Part shown: piece after piece, positions 1 to 8,866 of the stretch
How the letters are laid out: the number at the start of each line of letters is the position of its first letter
How positions within the stretch are numbered: position 1 is the first letter of the stretch
Source of the DNA: an uncultured Pelagibacteraceae bacterium
GTDB lineage: Bacteria; Pseudomonadota; Alphaproteobacteria; Pelagibacterales; Pelagibacteraceae
Assembly (NCBI GenBank): GCA_902598125.1
Contig: CACKAJ010000001.1
Coordinates: 62,001 to 126,000 of the forward strand
Direction: 5' to 3'
Length of the DNA stretch: 64,000 nucleotides
Position numbers and translations under genes: made by a program
Notes under the pieces: generated by a model
Told to the model about the DNA's origin: nothing
Seen by the model: only the letters and a program-made list of their open reading frames with translations
Database searches by the model: none

Positions 1-624
1 AGATCTTCTGGAATTTCTCCATCATATGAAGAGATGAAAAATTCACTCAACCTTAAGTCGAAATCAGGAATTCACAGATTAATATCAGCTTTAGAAGAGC
101 GAGGATTTGTAAAAAGATTAGCTCATAAAGCAAGAGCTTTAGAAGTTGTTAAATTGCCAGAAAATGCAAGTGCTAATGATATTTTTAATACTTTCACACC
201 AAGCGTGATTAAAGGTGGATTAGATAAAGAAAAAACAAAATCAACTGATGTATCTGTTTTAGGAAGTATTGCAGCAGGAACTCCCATAGAGGCAATTCAA
301 CAAGAAGTTGATAGAGTAGCTTTACCTGAAGATTTACAAAATAATGGTGAACATTATGGACTAAAAGTAAAAGGAGATTCAATGATTGAAGCTGGCATCA
401 ATGATGGTGATACAGTAATTGTTAAGAAAACTTCAAATGTAGATAGTGGTCAGATTGCGGTTGTTTTAATTGATGACCAAGAGGCAACTTTAAAAAGAGT
501 TAGAAAAAAAGGAAACACTATTGCTTTAGAAGCTGCAAATAGAAATTACGGTACAAAAATATACGCTGCTAATAGAATAAAAATTCAAGGTAAACTTGTT
601 TCTTTATATAGAAACTTTCACTAA
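1..624 (+). CDS. lexA: LexA SOS repressor, 5' end cut off by window
   Basis: LexA represses DNA-repair genes and cleaves itself when RecA filaments form. The frame is open from base 1: the residues before the first ATG (position 34) continue the family's N-terminal helix-turn-helix (SPSYEEM, then SKSGIHRL), so the true start lies before the window and ATG 34 is internal. The Ala-Gly self-cleavage site is in AAGTP (about 271-285). The catalytic Ser is in KGDSM (codon 379-381) and the catalytic Lys in ATLKRV (codon 493-495). Both dyad residues are present, so the protein should be active. It ends 19 bases before gltX on the same strand, so the two are probably co-transcribed. Identification is firm; only the start is missing. 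Confidence 0.96.
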   Translation, partial: RSSGISPSYEEMKNSLNLKSKSGIHRLISALEERGFVKRLAHKARALEVVKLPENASANDIFNTFTPSVIKGGLDKEKTKSTDVSVLGSIAAGTPIEAIQQEVDRVALPEDLQNNGEHYGLKVKGDSMIEAGINDGDTVIVKKTSNVDSGQIAVVLIDDQEATLKRVRKKGNTIALEAANRNYGTKIYAANRIKIQGKLVSLYRNFH

Positions 625-643
625 AATAGTCTAATTAATAGAA

Positions 644-2032
644 ATGTCTTTTAATTGTAGGTTTGCGCCCTCTCCTACCGGGCCTCTTCATATTGGTGGA
701 GTAAGAACAGCTTTATTTAATTGGCTTTTAGCAAAAAAAAATAAAGGCAAATATTTCTTAAGAATTGAAGATACAGACAAAGAACGATCAAAAGATGAGT
801 TTAAAAAACAAATTATTTCTTCATTATCTTGGCTTGGCATTGAACATGATGGTGAAGAATACATTCAATCTAAAAATATTAATAAACACGTTGCGGTTGC
901 TGAAGAGCTCATAAAAAAAGGTTTTGCTTATGAATGTTACTGTTCTGAAGAAGAAATTAATGAACAAAAAGAGAAGTGTAAAAAACAAGGTATACCGTAT
1001 GTTTATAATAGAAAATGGAGAGACTCTAAAGACCTTAAAATCCCAGATGGCGTAAAACCGGTAATTAGATTTAAAAGTAAAATTTCAGGAAATACGATTA
1101 TAAAAGATTTGGTACAAGGAGAAAGAAATATATCAAATTCTACAATTGAAGATTTTGTAATACTAAGAAAAGATAAATCACCAACATATCAATTATCAGC
1201 AACAGTTGATGACCACGAGATGAAAATAACACATGTTATAAGGGGGGATGATCATATGATTAATTCTTTTAAACAAAAACAAATCTATGACGCCATGGGT
1301 TGGGACGTGCCAAACTTTGCTCACATTCCATTAATCCATAGTGAACAAGGAAAAAAATTATCTAAAAGAGATAATGCATCTACGCTTGAAGATTATGTGA
1401 AAATTGGAATTATTTCAGATGCCTTGAGGAATTATTTATTAAGATTAGGATGGTCTTACAAAGATAAAGAGATTTTTACTAAGCAAGAAAGTATTGATTT
1501 ATTTGATTTAAGTGGCGTCGGTAAATCACCTTCAAAACTTGATATGAATAGGATTTATTCAATAAATGAAACATACATTAAGACAATAGACGAAAAAGAT
1601 CTTTTTAATTTCTTCAAAGAATACGTTTCGAAGTACAAAAAATCTATTGATCAAACAAAAGAAAATGTTCTTTTAAAATCAATGGGTTTTTTGAAGAATA
1701 AAGCAAAAACCCTAGAGGATATTTGGAATAACGCTCAATATATAATTAATGATAAAATTGCGATTGGCACAGATGATAAAAAATTAATTGATGATTTATC
1801 AAAAAAGGTAATTAATGACTTTATTAGTGAATATGAAAAACAATCCTCTTTATCTAGAGAAGTTTTAGAACCTATAATTAAATCCTTAATAGATAAGCAT
1901 AAGACAAATTTTAAAGGTGTGGGACAGCCTTTGAGAATAGCTTTAGTGGGCTCAAGATTTGGGCCAGGTCTATATGATGTAATATTATCCTTAGACAAGG
2001 CTGAAGTAATAAAAAGACTAAAATCAGTTTAA
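644..2032 (+). CDS. gltX: Glutamate--tRNA ligase (class I)
   Basis: Charges tRNA-Glu with glutamate in the cytoplasm. The 462-residue length is normal for bacterial GltX. The N-terminal Rossmann domain carries FAPSPTGPLHIGG (HIGH-type motif, residues about 7-19), and GKKLSKRD is the KMSKS loop. The C-terminal anticodon-binding helical domain ends with the typical GQPLRIAL and SRFGPGLYDV stretches. Alphaproteobacteria often carry two GltX-type genes, one acting on tRNA-Gln before amidation. I cannot tell from sequence which specificity this copy has. The stop is followed directly by the ATG of the next gene, which implies co-transcription. Confidence 0.97.
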   Translation: MSFNCRFAPSPTGPLHIGGVRTALFNWLLAKKNKGKYFLRIEDTDKERSKDEFKKQIISSLSWLGIEHDGEEYIQSKNINKHVAVAEELIKKGFAYECYCSEEEINEQKEKCKKQGIPYVYNRKWRDSKDLKIPDGVKPVIRFKSKISGNTIIKDLVQGERNISNSTIEDFVILRKDKSPTYQLSATVDDHEMKITHVIRGDDHMINSFKQKQIYDAMGWDVPNFAHIPLIHSEQGKKLSKRDNASTLEDYVKIGIISDALRNYLLRLGWSYKDKEIFTKQESIDLFDLSGVGKSPSKLDMNRIYSINETYIKTIDEKDLFNFFKEYVSKYKKSIDQTKENVLLKSMGFLKNKAKTLEDIWNNAQYIINDKIAIGTDDKKLIDDLSKKVINDFISEYEKQSSLSREVLEPIIKSLIDKHKTNFKGVGQPLRIALVGSRFGPGLYDVILSLDKAEVIKRLKSV

Positions 2033-2800
2033 ATGAAAGAAGCTGTATCTTTCAGAACAAGAAAAACATCCATTTACGATAAAAAATCAAACACACCTTT
2101 TAAAATAAGTAGGTCTAAATTTTTCAATTTTCTTAGTTGTAAACGTTGTTTTTATCTAGATCGAGTTAAGGGCCTAAAAGAACCTTCTATGCCTGGATGG
2201 GCGCTAAACGTTGCTGTAGATGAGCTATTAAAGAAAGAGTTTGATCAATATAGAAAAGAACAAAAACCTCATCCAATTATGGTAAAGCATAATTTAAATT
2301 TTGTTCCTTATCAGCACAAAGATTTGGATACATGGAGAAACTCTTTAAAAGGTGGAATTTCATATTTAGATGAAAAAACTAATCTTATTATTCACGGAGG
2401 TATTGATGATCTCTGGTTTGATTTAAATGAGAAAAAAATAGTTATAGTAGATTATAAAGCTCAATCATCAACTTATCCTGTAACAGTTTCGTCCTACCTC
2501 GATGCAGAATGGCATCTTAGTTATAAATTACAAATGGATATTTATGTTCATATTTTAAGAAAAATGAATTTTGATGTCTCAAATAGAACGTTTTTTTATG
2601 TTTGTAATGGAGAAAAAACAAATGATAAATTTGATAACAGAATAGACTTCAAAACTACACTGATACCTTATCGAGCAGATACATCTTGGATTGAAGAGAA
2701 ATTAATTGAAATGAAAGATATTTTAAATCTTGATGAACCGCCTGAAATTGAAAAAACCTGTGAGAAGTGCGCCTATTTAGAAGGTGGAAAAAAATTTTAA
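2033..2800 (+). CDS. PD-(D/E)XK (RecB/Cas4-like) nuclease-family protein with two CxxC pairs
   Basis: A 255-residue predicted nuclease of the RecB/AddB/Cas4 superfamily. Visible active-site features are GGIDD (D125/D126), IVDYKA (D140 and K142, the core D-x-K motif) and QMDIY (Q167-x3-Y171, the QxxxY motif of this group). A CxxC pair near the N-terminus (C36, C39) and another at the C-terminus (C243, C246) probably hold a metal site. The family's Fe-S version usually has one N-terminal and three C-terminal Cys, so this 2+2 pattern could be Fe-S or zinc. It starts on the base after the gltX stop, in the lexA-gltX unit, which hints at a link to DNA repair by association only. No CRISPR genes are nearby, so a Cas4 role is not supported. 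Substrate is unknown. Confidence 0.75.
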   Translation: MKEAVSFRTRKTSIYDKKSNTPFKISRSKFFNFLSCKRCFYLDRVKGLKEPSMPGWALNVAVDELLKKEFDQYRKEQKPHPIMVKHNLNFVPYQHKDLDTWRNSLKGGISYLDEKTNLIIHGGIDDLWFDLNEKKIVIVDYKAQSSTYPVTVSSYLDAEWHLSYKLQMDIYVHILRKMNFDVSNRTFFYVCNGEKTNDKFDNRIDFKTTLIPYRADTSWIEEKLIEMKDILNLDEPPEIEKTCEKCAYLEGGKKF

Positions 2801-2804
2801 TTAA

Positions 2805-3473
<669 letters not shown>

Positions 3474-3588
3474 TACTAAGTTTTAAACTTAAATTCATAA
3501 AATTCACTTACAAACATGGACAAATTGGGTGCTGTCTGTGAACAAAAAAGCTCAGATTTTAAGAGATTTTTATTTTATATTGATGTTT

Positions 3589-4047
3589 TTAATCTGGTTT
3601 GAATATTAAGCATAAACCATTGTTACAAAATCTTTTACCCGATTCTTTTGGACCATCGTTAAAAACATGTCCATGATGAACGCCGCATTTGGCACAATGA
3701 TATTCGACCCTCTGCATGCCAAAGCTATAATCTATTTTTGTTTTAAAAGCCCCAGGTAAAGCTTCAGTAAAAGAAGGCCAACCGGTTCCACTATTATATT
3801 TAGCAGTTGATGCAAAAAGTTTATTTCCACAATTTGCACAATGATAAAAACCCTTCCTTTTTTCTTTTAACAATTCGCTTGAAAATGGCCTTTCTGTACC
3901 CTCATTAAACATAATGTTTTTTTGCTCTTTAGATAAATTAGGATTAATGATTTTTTTAGAGGCAGCTAAAATGATTTTAAATTGAGAAAGTAATACCAAA
4001 ACTGAAAAACCCAATAATTTTGTGAATTTTCTTTTACTAAATTTCAT
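3589..4047 (-). CDS. msrB: Peptide-methionine (R)-S-oxide reductase MsrB, exported form
   Basis: Reduces the R-epimer of methionine sulfoxide in oxidised proteins. The 152-residue protein has a basic, hydrophobic N-terminus (about residues 1-29) that looks like a signal peptide or anchor, so it probably acts in the periplasm. The catalytic domain has the two zinc CxxC pairs (C70/C73, C118/C121), the GTGWPSF motif, GHVFNDGP and the catalytic Cys141 in KRFCNNG. No msrA is adjacent. The gene is 24 bases from the start of a divergent small ORF. Family assignment is firm; export is inferred from the N-terminus. Confidence 0.94.
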   Translation of the reverse strand: MKFSKRKFTKLLGFSVLVLLSQFKIILAASKKIINPNLSKEQKNIMFNEGTERPFSSELLKEKRKGFYHCANCGNKLFASTAKYNSGTGWPSFTEALPGAFKTKIDYSFGMQRVEYHCAKCGVHHGHVFNDGPKESGKRFCNNGLCLIFKPD

Positions 4048-4072
4048 AAAATTAGTCTAATATATTAAAAAT

Positions 4073-4195
4073 ATGAAAACAATTTTTTTATTTTTTTTAA
4101 CAATTTATATTGCATACTATCTTTTTAGACCGGTAACGAAAAAAGAAATAAAAAAATTTAATGATCCAGATAATTGGTCAAATATGGGTTTTTAA
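4073..4195 (+). CDS. Possible 40-residue single-span membrane protein
   Basis: A short open frame starting at ATG 4073, divergent from msrB and overlapping the 3' end of the deacetylase gene tail-to-tail by 18 bases. The product begins MKTIFLFFLTIYIAYYLF, a strong membrane helix of about 17 residues. A charged stretch with several Lys follows, ending DPDNWSNMGF. A clear TM-plus-tail layout and its exact fit into the gap between two genes argue for a real gene. No strong ribosome-binding site is visible and the ORF is short, so it could be chance in AT-rich DNA. Function unknown. Confidence 0.45.
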   Translation: MKTIFLFFLTIYIAYYLFRPVTKKEIKKFNDPDNWSNMGF

Positions 4196-5107
4196 AGCAT
4201 TAAGGTGTTCTATTATGCTTTCAGATAAGGCTTGTAAATCGTAACCGCCTTCGAGAAAAGAAATCACTCTACCTTCAGAATGTGTATTTGCAATATCAAC
4301 AATATTTTTTGTAATATTAAAAAAGTCCTCAGACTCTAGATTAATATTTGCTAAAGGATCTCTTTTATGAGCATCGAAACCTGCAGAAATTAAAATAACT
4401 TCTGGTTTAAACCTATCTATAGGTTTAAGTATTTTTTGGTCAAATATTTTGATAAAATCTTTACCTTTGATGCCAGCTTTTAAAGTTGCATTGAAAATAT
4501 TTCCAACTCCTGTTTCGTTTTCTGCACCAGTTCCTGGAAATAAAGGAAATTCATGAGAAGAACCATACACAACAGATTGATCTTTGTAAAAAATTTCTTG
4601 AGTTCCATTACCATGATGAACATCGAAATCAATTATTGCAACCTTATTTATATTATATCTTTTTTGTAAATATTTTGCTGACACTGCAATATTATTGATA
4701 AAACAAAATCCATTAGCCCTTAAAGTTTCTGCATGATGGCCTGGTGGTCTAACAGCACAAAAAGCTCTTTCATTGTTTTTCATAAGTCCATTAACAGCAG
4801 CCACCCCCGCTCCACATGCTCTTAAAATTGCTTTTTTGCTATAAGGACAAAGCATTGTATCCGCATAGGGTTCCTGTTCTACACCTACAATTCCATCTTT
4901 AGGAATATTTGAAAAAATTTTTTCTATATGTTTTTTTGGATGAACCAATGATATAATATCTAAATCGGCTAAAGGAGCTTCTTTAAATTTGACTTTTAAA
5001 TTTGATGATTTGATAGAATTTGTAATGCTCTCTAGCCTCTCTTTTCTTTCAGGATGGCCATTACCATTAAATTTTTTTAAACAATCGTTGTGAGTGTAAA
5101 TAATCAT
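4178..5107 (-). CDS. Histone-deacetylase-family (AcuC/acetylpolyamine amidohydrolase-like) deacetylase
   Basis: A 309-residue zinc hydrolase of the HDAC superfamily, which in bacteria removes acetyl groups from lysines, polyamines or other small amides. Visible residues are the charge-relay His pair in RPPGHHAE (H124, H125), zinc ligands D162 and H164 in DFDVHHGNG, zinc ligand D245 in SAGFDAH, and the catalytic-loop Tyr in EGGYDL. Its ATG overlaps the lpxB stop by four bases (ATGA), so translation is coupled to the lipid A operon. In many alphaproteobacteria the homologue sits near isoprenoid genes instead. Substrate cannot be told from sequence; a role on an acetylated envelope precursor is only suggested by position. 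Confidence 0.9.
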   Translation of the reverse strand: MIIYTHNDCLKKFNGNGHPERKERLESITNSIKSSNLKVKFKEAPLADLDIISLVHPKKHIEKIFSNIPKDGIVGVEQEPYADTMLCPYSKKAILRACGAGVAAVNGLMKNNERAFCAVRPPGHHAETLRANGFCFINNIAVSAKYLQKRYNINKVAIIDFDVHHGNGTQEIFYKDQSVVYGSSHEFPLFPGTGAENETGVGNIFNATLKAGIKGKDFIKIFDQKILKPIDRFKPEVILISAGFDAHKRDPLANINLESEDFFNITKNIVDIANTHSEGRVISFLEGGYDLQALSESIIEHLNALKTHI

Positions 5108-6234
5108 AAATACTTATTTAAAACATTAGCTGCTAAAGTTGAGGATGAGTTATGAGTTTTAAAATTTTTTAAAATCTCTTGAGTATTTAATATTTGCTCA
5201 TCCATCTTTTTCGGATTTTCTAGATGGTTTGAGACAACAGTAAATATATTTTTTGGATTACAATCTGATTGTAATAATTCTGGTATAATTTCTTTCTTTG
5301 CAGCAATATTGATAATATTGGCAAATTTAGTTTTAACTAACATTTTAATAATCAAAAAATTGATAAAGCCCATCTTATACAAAATTACAGAAGGAATTTT
5401 AGCATTACAAATTTCAAGAGATACTGTTCCTGATTTTGAGACTGCAAATATTGACTTTTTTAAAATATGATTTTTTATTTTATCATCACTTATAATTTGA
5501 CAATTCTTTAAATCACTTTTTTGAACGTATAATTGAATTAAATCTGAATATTCTTTAGTTGAATGAAAAACATATGAAAAATCATTATACTTTTCATTCA
5601 TTAATTTTATAAAATTTAAAAGTATTGGCATTAAAATTTCAATTTCAGACTTTCGACTGCCAGCAAAGATTGATATTAGAGCTTTATTTTTTCCTAGAAT
5701 TTGATTGATGTCAATAGCGCTTTCATTTTTAGAGTCTAGTAAAGGATGTCCTACAAAATCATGACTCATATTTTCTTTTTCAAAATAAGTTTTTTCGAAA
5801 TTAAATAATAAAAGAATATGGTCTATAAATTTTTTAATTTTCTTAATTCTACCTTCTCTCCAAACCCAAACTTGTGGAGCAACATAATGAATAGTTTTTA
5901 TTTTAGGATTTTTTATTTTTACTTTTTCAGCTACCCTTAGAGTAAAATCAGGACTGTCCACGGTAAACAATATATCGGGTTGAAAATCTTCTATTGCCTT
6001 TACTGTTTCATTAATTTTTTTTTTTATTTTGAAAATATTTAAAATTACATTAGTAAAACCAAGATATGTTATTTCTTTAAGATCATAAATTGATCTTATT
6101 CCAATTTTTTTTAGATTATCTCCACCAACTGATAAATATTCTATATTTGAGTTTAATTTATTCAAATCATTGATAACTCTTGACGCAAGTTTATCTCCTG
6201 ACGCTTCACCCGTTAAAATAAACATTTTTCTCAT
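5104..6234 (-). CDS. lpxB: Lipid-A-disaccharide synthase LpxB
   Basis: A GT19 glycosyltransferase that joins 2,3-diacyl-GlcN-1-P (lipid X) to UDP-2,3-diacyl-GlcN to give the lipid A disaccharide, at the inner membrane. N-terminal LTGEASGD and QVWVWREGR are family hallmarks, and VSKSGTVSLE lies in the nucleotide-binding half. I place the start at ATG 6234. It forms an ATGA overlap with the upstream stop and gives MRKMFILTGEASGD, whereas the longer frame would start on TTG at 6249 inside the neighbour. The length is 376 residues, as expected. It sits in the lpxD-fabZ-lpxA-lpxI-lpxB pathway block, with one foreign-looking gene between lpxI and lpxB. Confidence 0.95.
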   Translation of the reverse strand: MRKMFILTGEASGDKLASRVINDLNKLNSNIEYLSVGGDNLKKIGIRSIYDLKEITYLGFTNVILNIFKIKKKINETVKAIEDFQPDILFTVDSPDFTLRVAEKVKIKNPKIKTIHYVAPQVWVWREGRIKKIKKFIDHILLLFNFEKTYFEKENMSHDFVGHPLLDSKNESAIDINQILGKNKALISIFAGSRKSEIEILMPILLNFIKLMNEKYNDFSYVFHSTKEYSDLIQLYVQKSDLKNCQIISDDKIKNHILKKSIFAVSKSGTVSLEICNAKIPSVILYKMGFINFLIIKMLVKTKFANIINIAAKKEIIPELLQSDCNPKNIFTVVSNHLENPKKMDEQILNTQEILKNFKTHNSSSTLAANVLNKYL

Positions 6235-7298
6235 TTCTGAAGTCTCCAAATAACTCCTTCATCTGTTAAAAGAAAAATTTTTCCTGTGCTGTCTTGAATT
6301 TCAATATCCCTTATTCGGCCAATAGTGCCTTTAAATATAATTTTTTCTCCGAGAAATTCACTGTTTCTAAATTTAATTTTTCTTAAGGATTGATCTTTTA
6401 ATGAAGTTATTAAAGCATCGCCATTCCATTCTTTAAACTCAGCACCTTTATAAATAATCATGGAACTAACTGCGATTGACGGAACCCAATATTTTATAGC
6501 TTTAGTAAAACCAGGCTTCCATTTAGGACCTATTTTAGTTCCCGTATAGTTTGTTCCTCCCCATCCCAAAATTTTCCATCCATAATTTTCGCCAAATTTT
6601 GCTTCTCCAAACCAGTCCCCTCCTTTAGCTCCATGATTGGTTAGATAAATTCTATTGTCAAAAGGCGATAAAGCTATTCCTTGAGGATTCCTTACACCTA
6701 TTTGAAATATCTCTGGCTTCCAATGTTTTTTACCTTTAAACTTTGGATTATCTTTGGGAATTTTTCCATCCAAATGAATTCTAATTATACTTCCTGGATG
6801 TTTAGTTGGATCTTGAGCAATCATTCCTTCGCCACGTTCACCTGCCGTAATATAAAGTAAACCATCTTTAACTACTAACCTTGATCCAAAATGATAACCT
6901 GAGTTAATTGGTGGCTCAGCTCTAAAAATATTTTTAAAATCTAAAACGTTTTCACTAAATTTTGCAGCGGCTACCGATGTGCTAGAGTTTCCATTATTTA
7001 AATCTTCGGAATATGAAACGAAAACTTGATTATTAAAATATAGCACCTCCAGTAAGCCTCCTTGCCCATCCTCCAAAATTTTCAAATTATGTTTTATTTT
7101 TTTAATTTTTTGGTTTTTTAAATCTACAAATAATAAATTTCCTTTTTTTTCTGTGACTAACATTTTTTCATCATCAATAAATGAGAAACTCCACGGACTA
7201 TCAAAACCGTTTGTAATTTCTTGTAATTTTATTTCAGACGATGAAGCTTGAAAAGAATGAATGAAAAATAAAGAAAAAAATATAATAGCTTTAATCAT
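6231..7298 (-). CDS. PQQ-dependent aldose (soluble glucose) dehydrogenase-like protein, exported
   Basis: A 355-residue six-bladed beta-propeller of the sGDH/YliI family (GSDH domain), expected to oxidise sugars with PQQ in the periplasm. Residues 1-20 form a signal peptide (hydrophobic run ending SFQASSS). Family marks include SPWSFSF near the start, GYHFGSRL, ITAGERGEG, VGVRNPQG-like GVRNPQGIAL and NHGAKGGDWFGE. It overlaps lpxI upstream and lpxB downstream by ATGA at both ends, so it is translationally coupled inside the lipid A operon, where no sugar dehydrogenase is normally found. Whether it binds PQQ, and which sugar it acts on, cannot be told. A sugar or LPS-related role is inference from position. 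Confidence 0.85.
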   Translation of the reverse strand: MIKAIIFFSLFFIHSFQASSSEIKLQEITNGFDSPWSFSFIDDEKMLVTEKKGNLLFVDLKNQKIKKIKHNLKILEDGQGGLLEVLYFNNQVFVSYSEDLNNGNSSTSVAAAKFSENVLDFKNIFRAEPPINSGYHFGSRLVVKDGLLYITAGERGEGMIAQDPTKHPGSIIRIHLDGKIPKDNPKFKGKKHWKPEIFQIGVRNPQGIALSPFDNRIYLTNHGAKGGDWFGEAKFGENYGWKILGWGGTNYTGTKIGPKWKPGFTKAIKYWVPSIAVSSMIIYKGAEFKEWNGDALITSLKDQSLRKIKFRNSEFLGEKIIFKGTIGRIRDIEIQDSTGKIFLLTDEGVIWRLQK

Positions 7299-8083
7299 TT
7301 TACTAAAATAAACATTTTATTTTTATTGGCAAAAGAAATACATTTTTTTTTATCTAAAAAAATATTCTTTTTATGTTTCAAGACTATGCCTTTAAGGCCT
7401 ACAACTTTACATTGTTTAAAAGTATCTAAACCAACAGTTGGAAGATCTATTCTAGAGTCTTGTTTTAATTTAGGAAATTTAACAAGAATACCGTTGTTTA
7501 TATTTTTTATTTTCTTGATTCTTTTAAATATTTGTTTTGTTCCATCTTTTTTTTCTAGAAAAACCTTTTTATTTCTACTTACTGCTGCTTGTATATGGCT
7601 TTGTTGATTAGTTTTTTTTAATATCTTTAATGCAATATTAATATCTACTTTATCTTTATTATTAGGTTTGTATTTAGAATAATTCCCTCTCGATAAATTA
7701 AGTTCGGGTGTGAAAGCTGTAGAACTTATAGTACGAATTTTCTCATTATTAAAAATTTTAATAATTTCCTTTAAAAGAGCTGCATCACCTAATTTAGATT
7801 TTCTTATTATTCTTGGCATATAATATAAACCTTTAAAGTCTAATTTAATTTTTGAAAAATTGGGTTTTTGAACCTTTCCAGCAAATAAAACTTTCTTACA
7901 ATTTTTCTTTTTAAATAGAGAAAGAATTTTACCAAATTGTCCAATTGATATAGAAAAAGAATTTTTATCTTTTTTAAAAAATTTTTTTTTTGTAAAATCT
8001 ACAATAAAGTATTTTTTTTTATTTTTAATTCTTTTATAAATATATTTAGGAAATTCTGTTTCTCCAAATATAAAACCAATCAT
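7295..8083 (-). CDS. lpxI: UDP-2,3-diacylglucosamine diphosphatase LpxI (DUF1009)
   Basis: Hydrolyses UDP-2,3-diacylglucosamine to lipid X and UMP, the step before LpxB. It is the alphaproteobacterial LpxI type rather than the metallophosphoesterase LpxH. The C-terminal half carries the conserved KQDSRIDLPTVGLDT stretch and the GLKGIVL segment. The middle has a run matching the linker between the two LpxI domains. It is 262 residues, close to the usual length. It starts 3 bases after the lpxA stop and ends in an ATGA overlap with the sugar dehydrogenase gene. The protein is very Lys-rich, in line with the genome's AT bias. Confidence 0.9.
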   Translation of the reverse strand: MIGFIFGETEFPKYIYKRIKNKKKYFIVDFTKKKFFKKDKNSFSISIGQFGKILSLFKKKNCKKVLFAGKVQKPNFSKIKLDFKGLYYMPRIIRKSKLGDAALLKEIIKIFNNEKIRTISSTAFTPELNLSRGNYSKYKPNNKDKVDINIALKILKKTNQQSHIQAAVSRNKKVFLEKKDGTKQIFKRIKKIKNINNGILVKFPKLKQDSRIDLPTVGLDTFKQCKVVGLKGIVLKHKKNIFLDKKKCISFANKNKMFILVK

Positions 8084-8086
8084 AAT

Positions 8087-8866
8087 CTAGGGTTGCGGTG
8101 AGCAAATAGGTCTCTTTTTATCTTTTTCAATAAATTTAATTACCTCTGAAACGAGCTCGTTATCTTTATATTCTCCATTTATTTTGCTTAAATTTTCATG
8201 CAAATTAGTCGAAGAGAAAATTTTTTTATATGCTTTATCAAGACCAATTATTATTTTATTGTCGTATTTTTTTCTTCGTAATCCAATAAGATTTAATCCT
8301 TGTAAGTAGTTTCTATTACCGATAGACAAACCAAATGGAGGAACATCTTTTAAAACTCCTGTCATCCCACCAATCATTGCTAATCTACCAATTCTTGTGA
8401 ATTGTTGCACAGCTGAATTTCCTCCAATTACAACAGAGTCTTCAATTGTTACATGACCTCCTAAAGGAACGTTGTTAGCAATAATAACATTGTTGCCTAT
8501 TATACAATCGTGCGCAATATGAGACGAAATCATAAATAAGCAATTATTTCCTATTATTGTTTTTGAGCCTCCCCCCTTAGTTCCTGGATTTATTGTAACA
8601 TATTCTCGAATTATATTTTTTTCACCAATAGTTAGATAAGTTATTTCATTTTTAAACTTTAGATCTTGAGGTGATGTTCCTATACTAGCGAAAGGGAAAA
8701 TTTTGGTTCCTTTGCCAATTTTAGTATATCCATCTATATGCACATTAGAAATTAATTCTACATTATCTGAAATTTCAACATTTGGACCAACGTAACAAAA
8801 AGGACCTATTTCCACAGATTTGGAAATTTTAGCATTCTTGTCAATCACGCTTGAGTTATGAATCAT
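8087..8866 (-). CDS. lpxA: UDP-GlcNAc O-acyltransferase LpxA
   Basis: First step of lipid A synthesis: transfers 3-hydroxyacyl from ACP to the 3-OH of UDP-GlcNAc. The 259-residue protein is a left-handed beta-helix of hexapeptide repeats followed by a helical tail. The catalytic His is H119 in SSHIAHDC, and GGHVTIEDSVVIGG is a typical coil. Its start overlaps the fabZ stop by four bases, so the acyl-ACP-using enzymes FabZ, LpxA and LpxD are made from one message. Confidence 0.97.
   Translation of the reverse strand: MIHNSSVIDKNAKISKSVEIGPFCYVGPNVEISDNVELISNVHIDGYTKIGKGTKIFPFASIGTSPQDLKFKNEITYLTIGEKNIIREYVTINPGTKGGGSKTIIGNNCLFMISSHIAHDCIIGNNVIIANNVPLGGHVTIEDSVVIGGNSAVQQFTRIGRLAMIGGMTGVLKDVPPFGLSIGNRNYLQGLNLIGLRRKKYDNKIIIGLDKAYKKIFSSTNLHENLSKINGEYKDNELVSEVIKFIEKDKKRPICSPQP

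Noticed and set aside
34-36. ATG at 34 as the lexA start
   Set aside because: The frame is open to base 1 and the residues before it continue the LexA helix-turn-helix, so the gene begins before the window.
2033-2800. Reading the nuclease as CRISPR Cas4
   Set aside because: No cas genes or repeat array in the window, and the Cys spacing differs from Cas4.
3476-3517. 13-codon upstream ORF ending 2 bases before the (EP)n gene
   Set aside because: Too short, no ribosome-binding site, and such frames are common by chance in AT-rich leaders.
6235-6249. Longer lpxB start at TTG 6249
   Set aside because: ATG 6234 forms an ATGA overlap and gives the conserved N-terminus; the extension lies inside the neighbouring gene.
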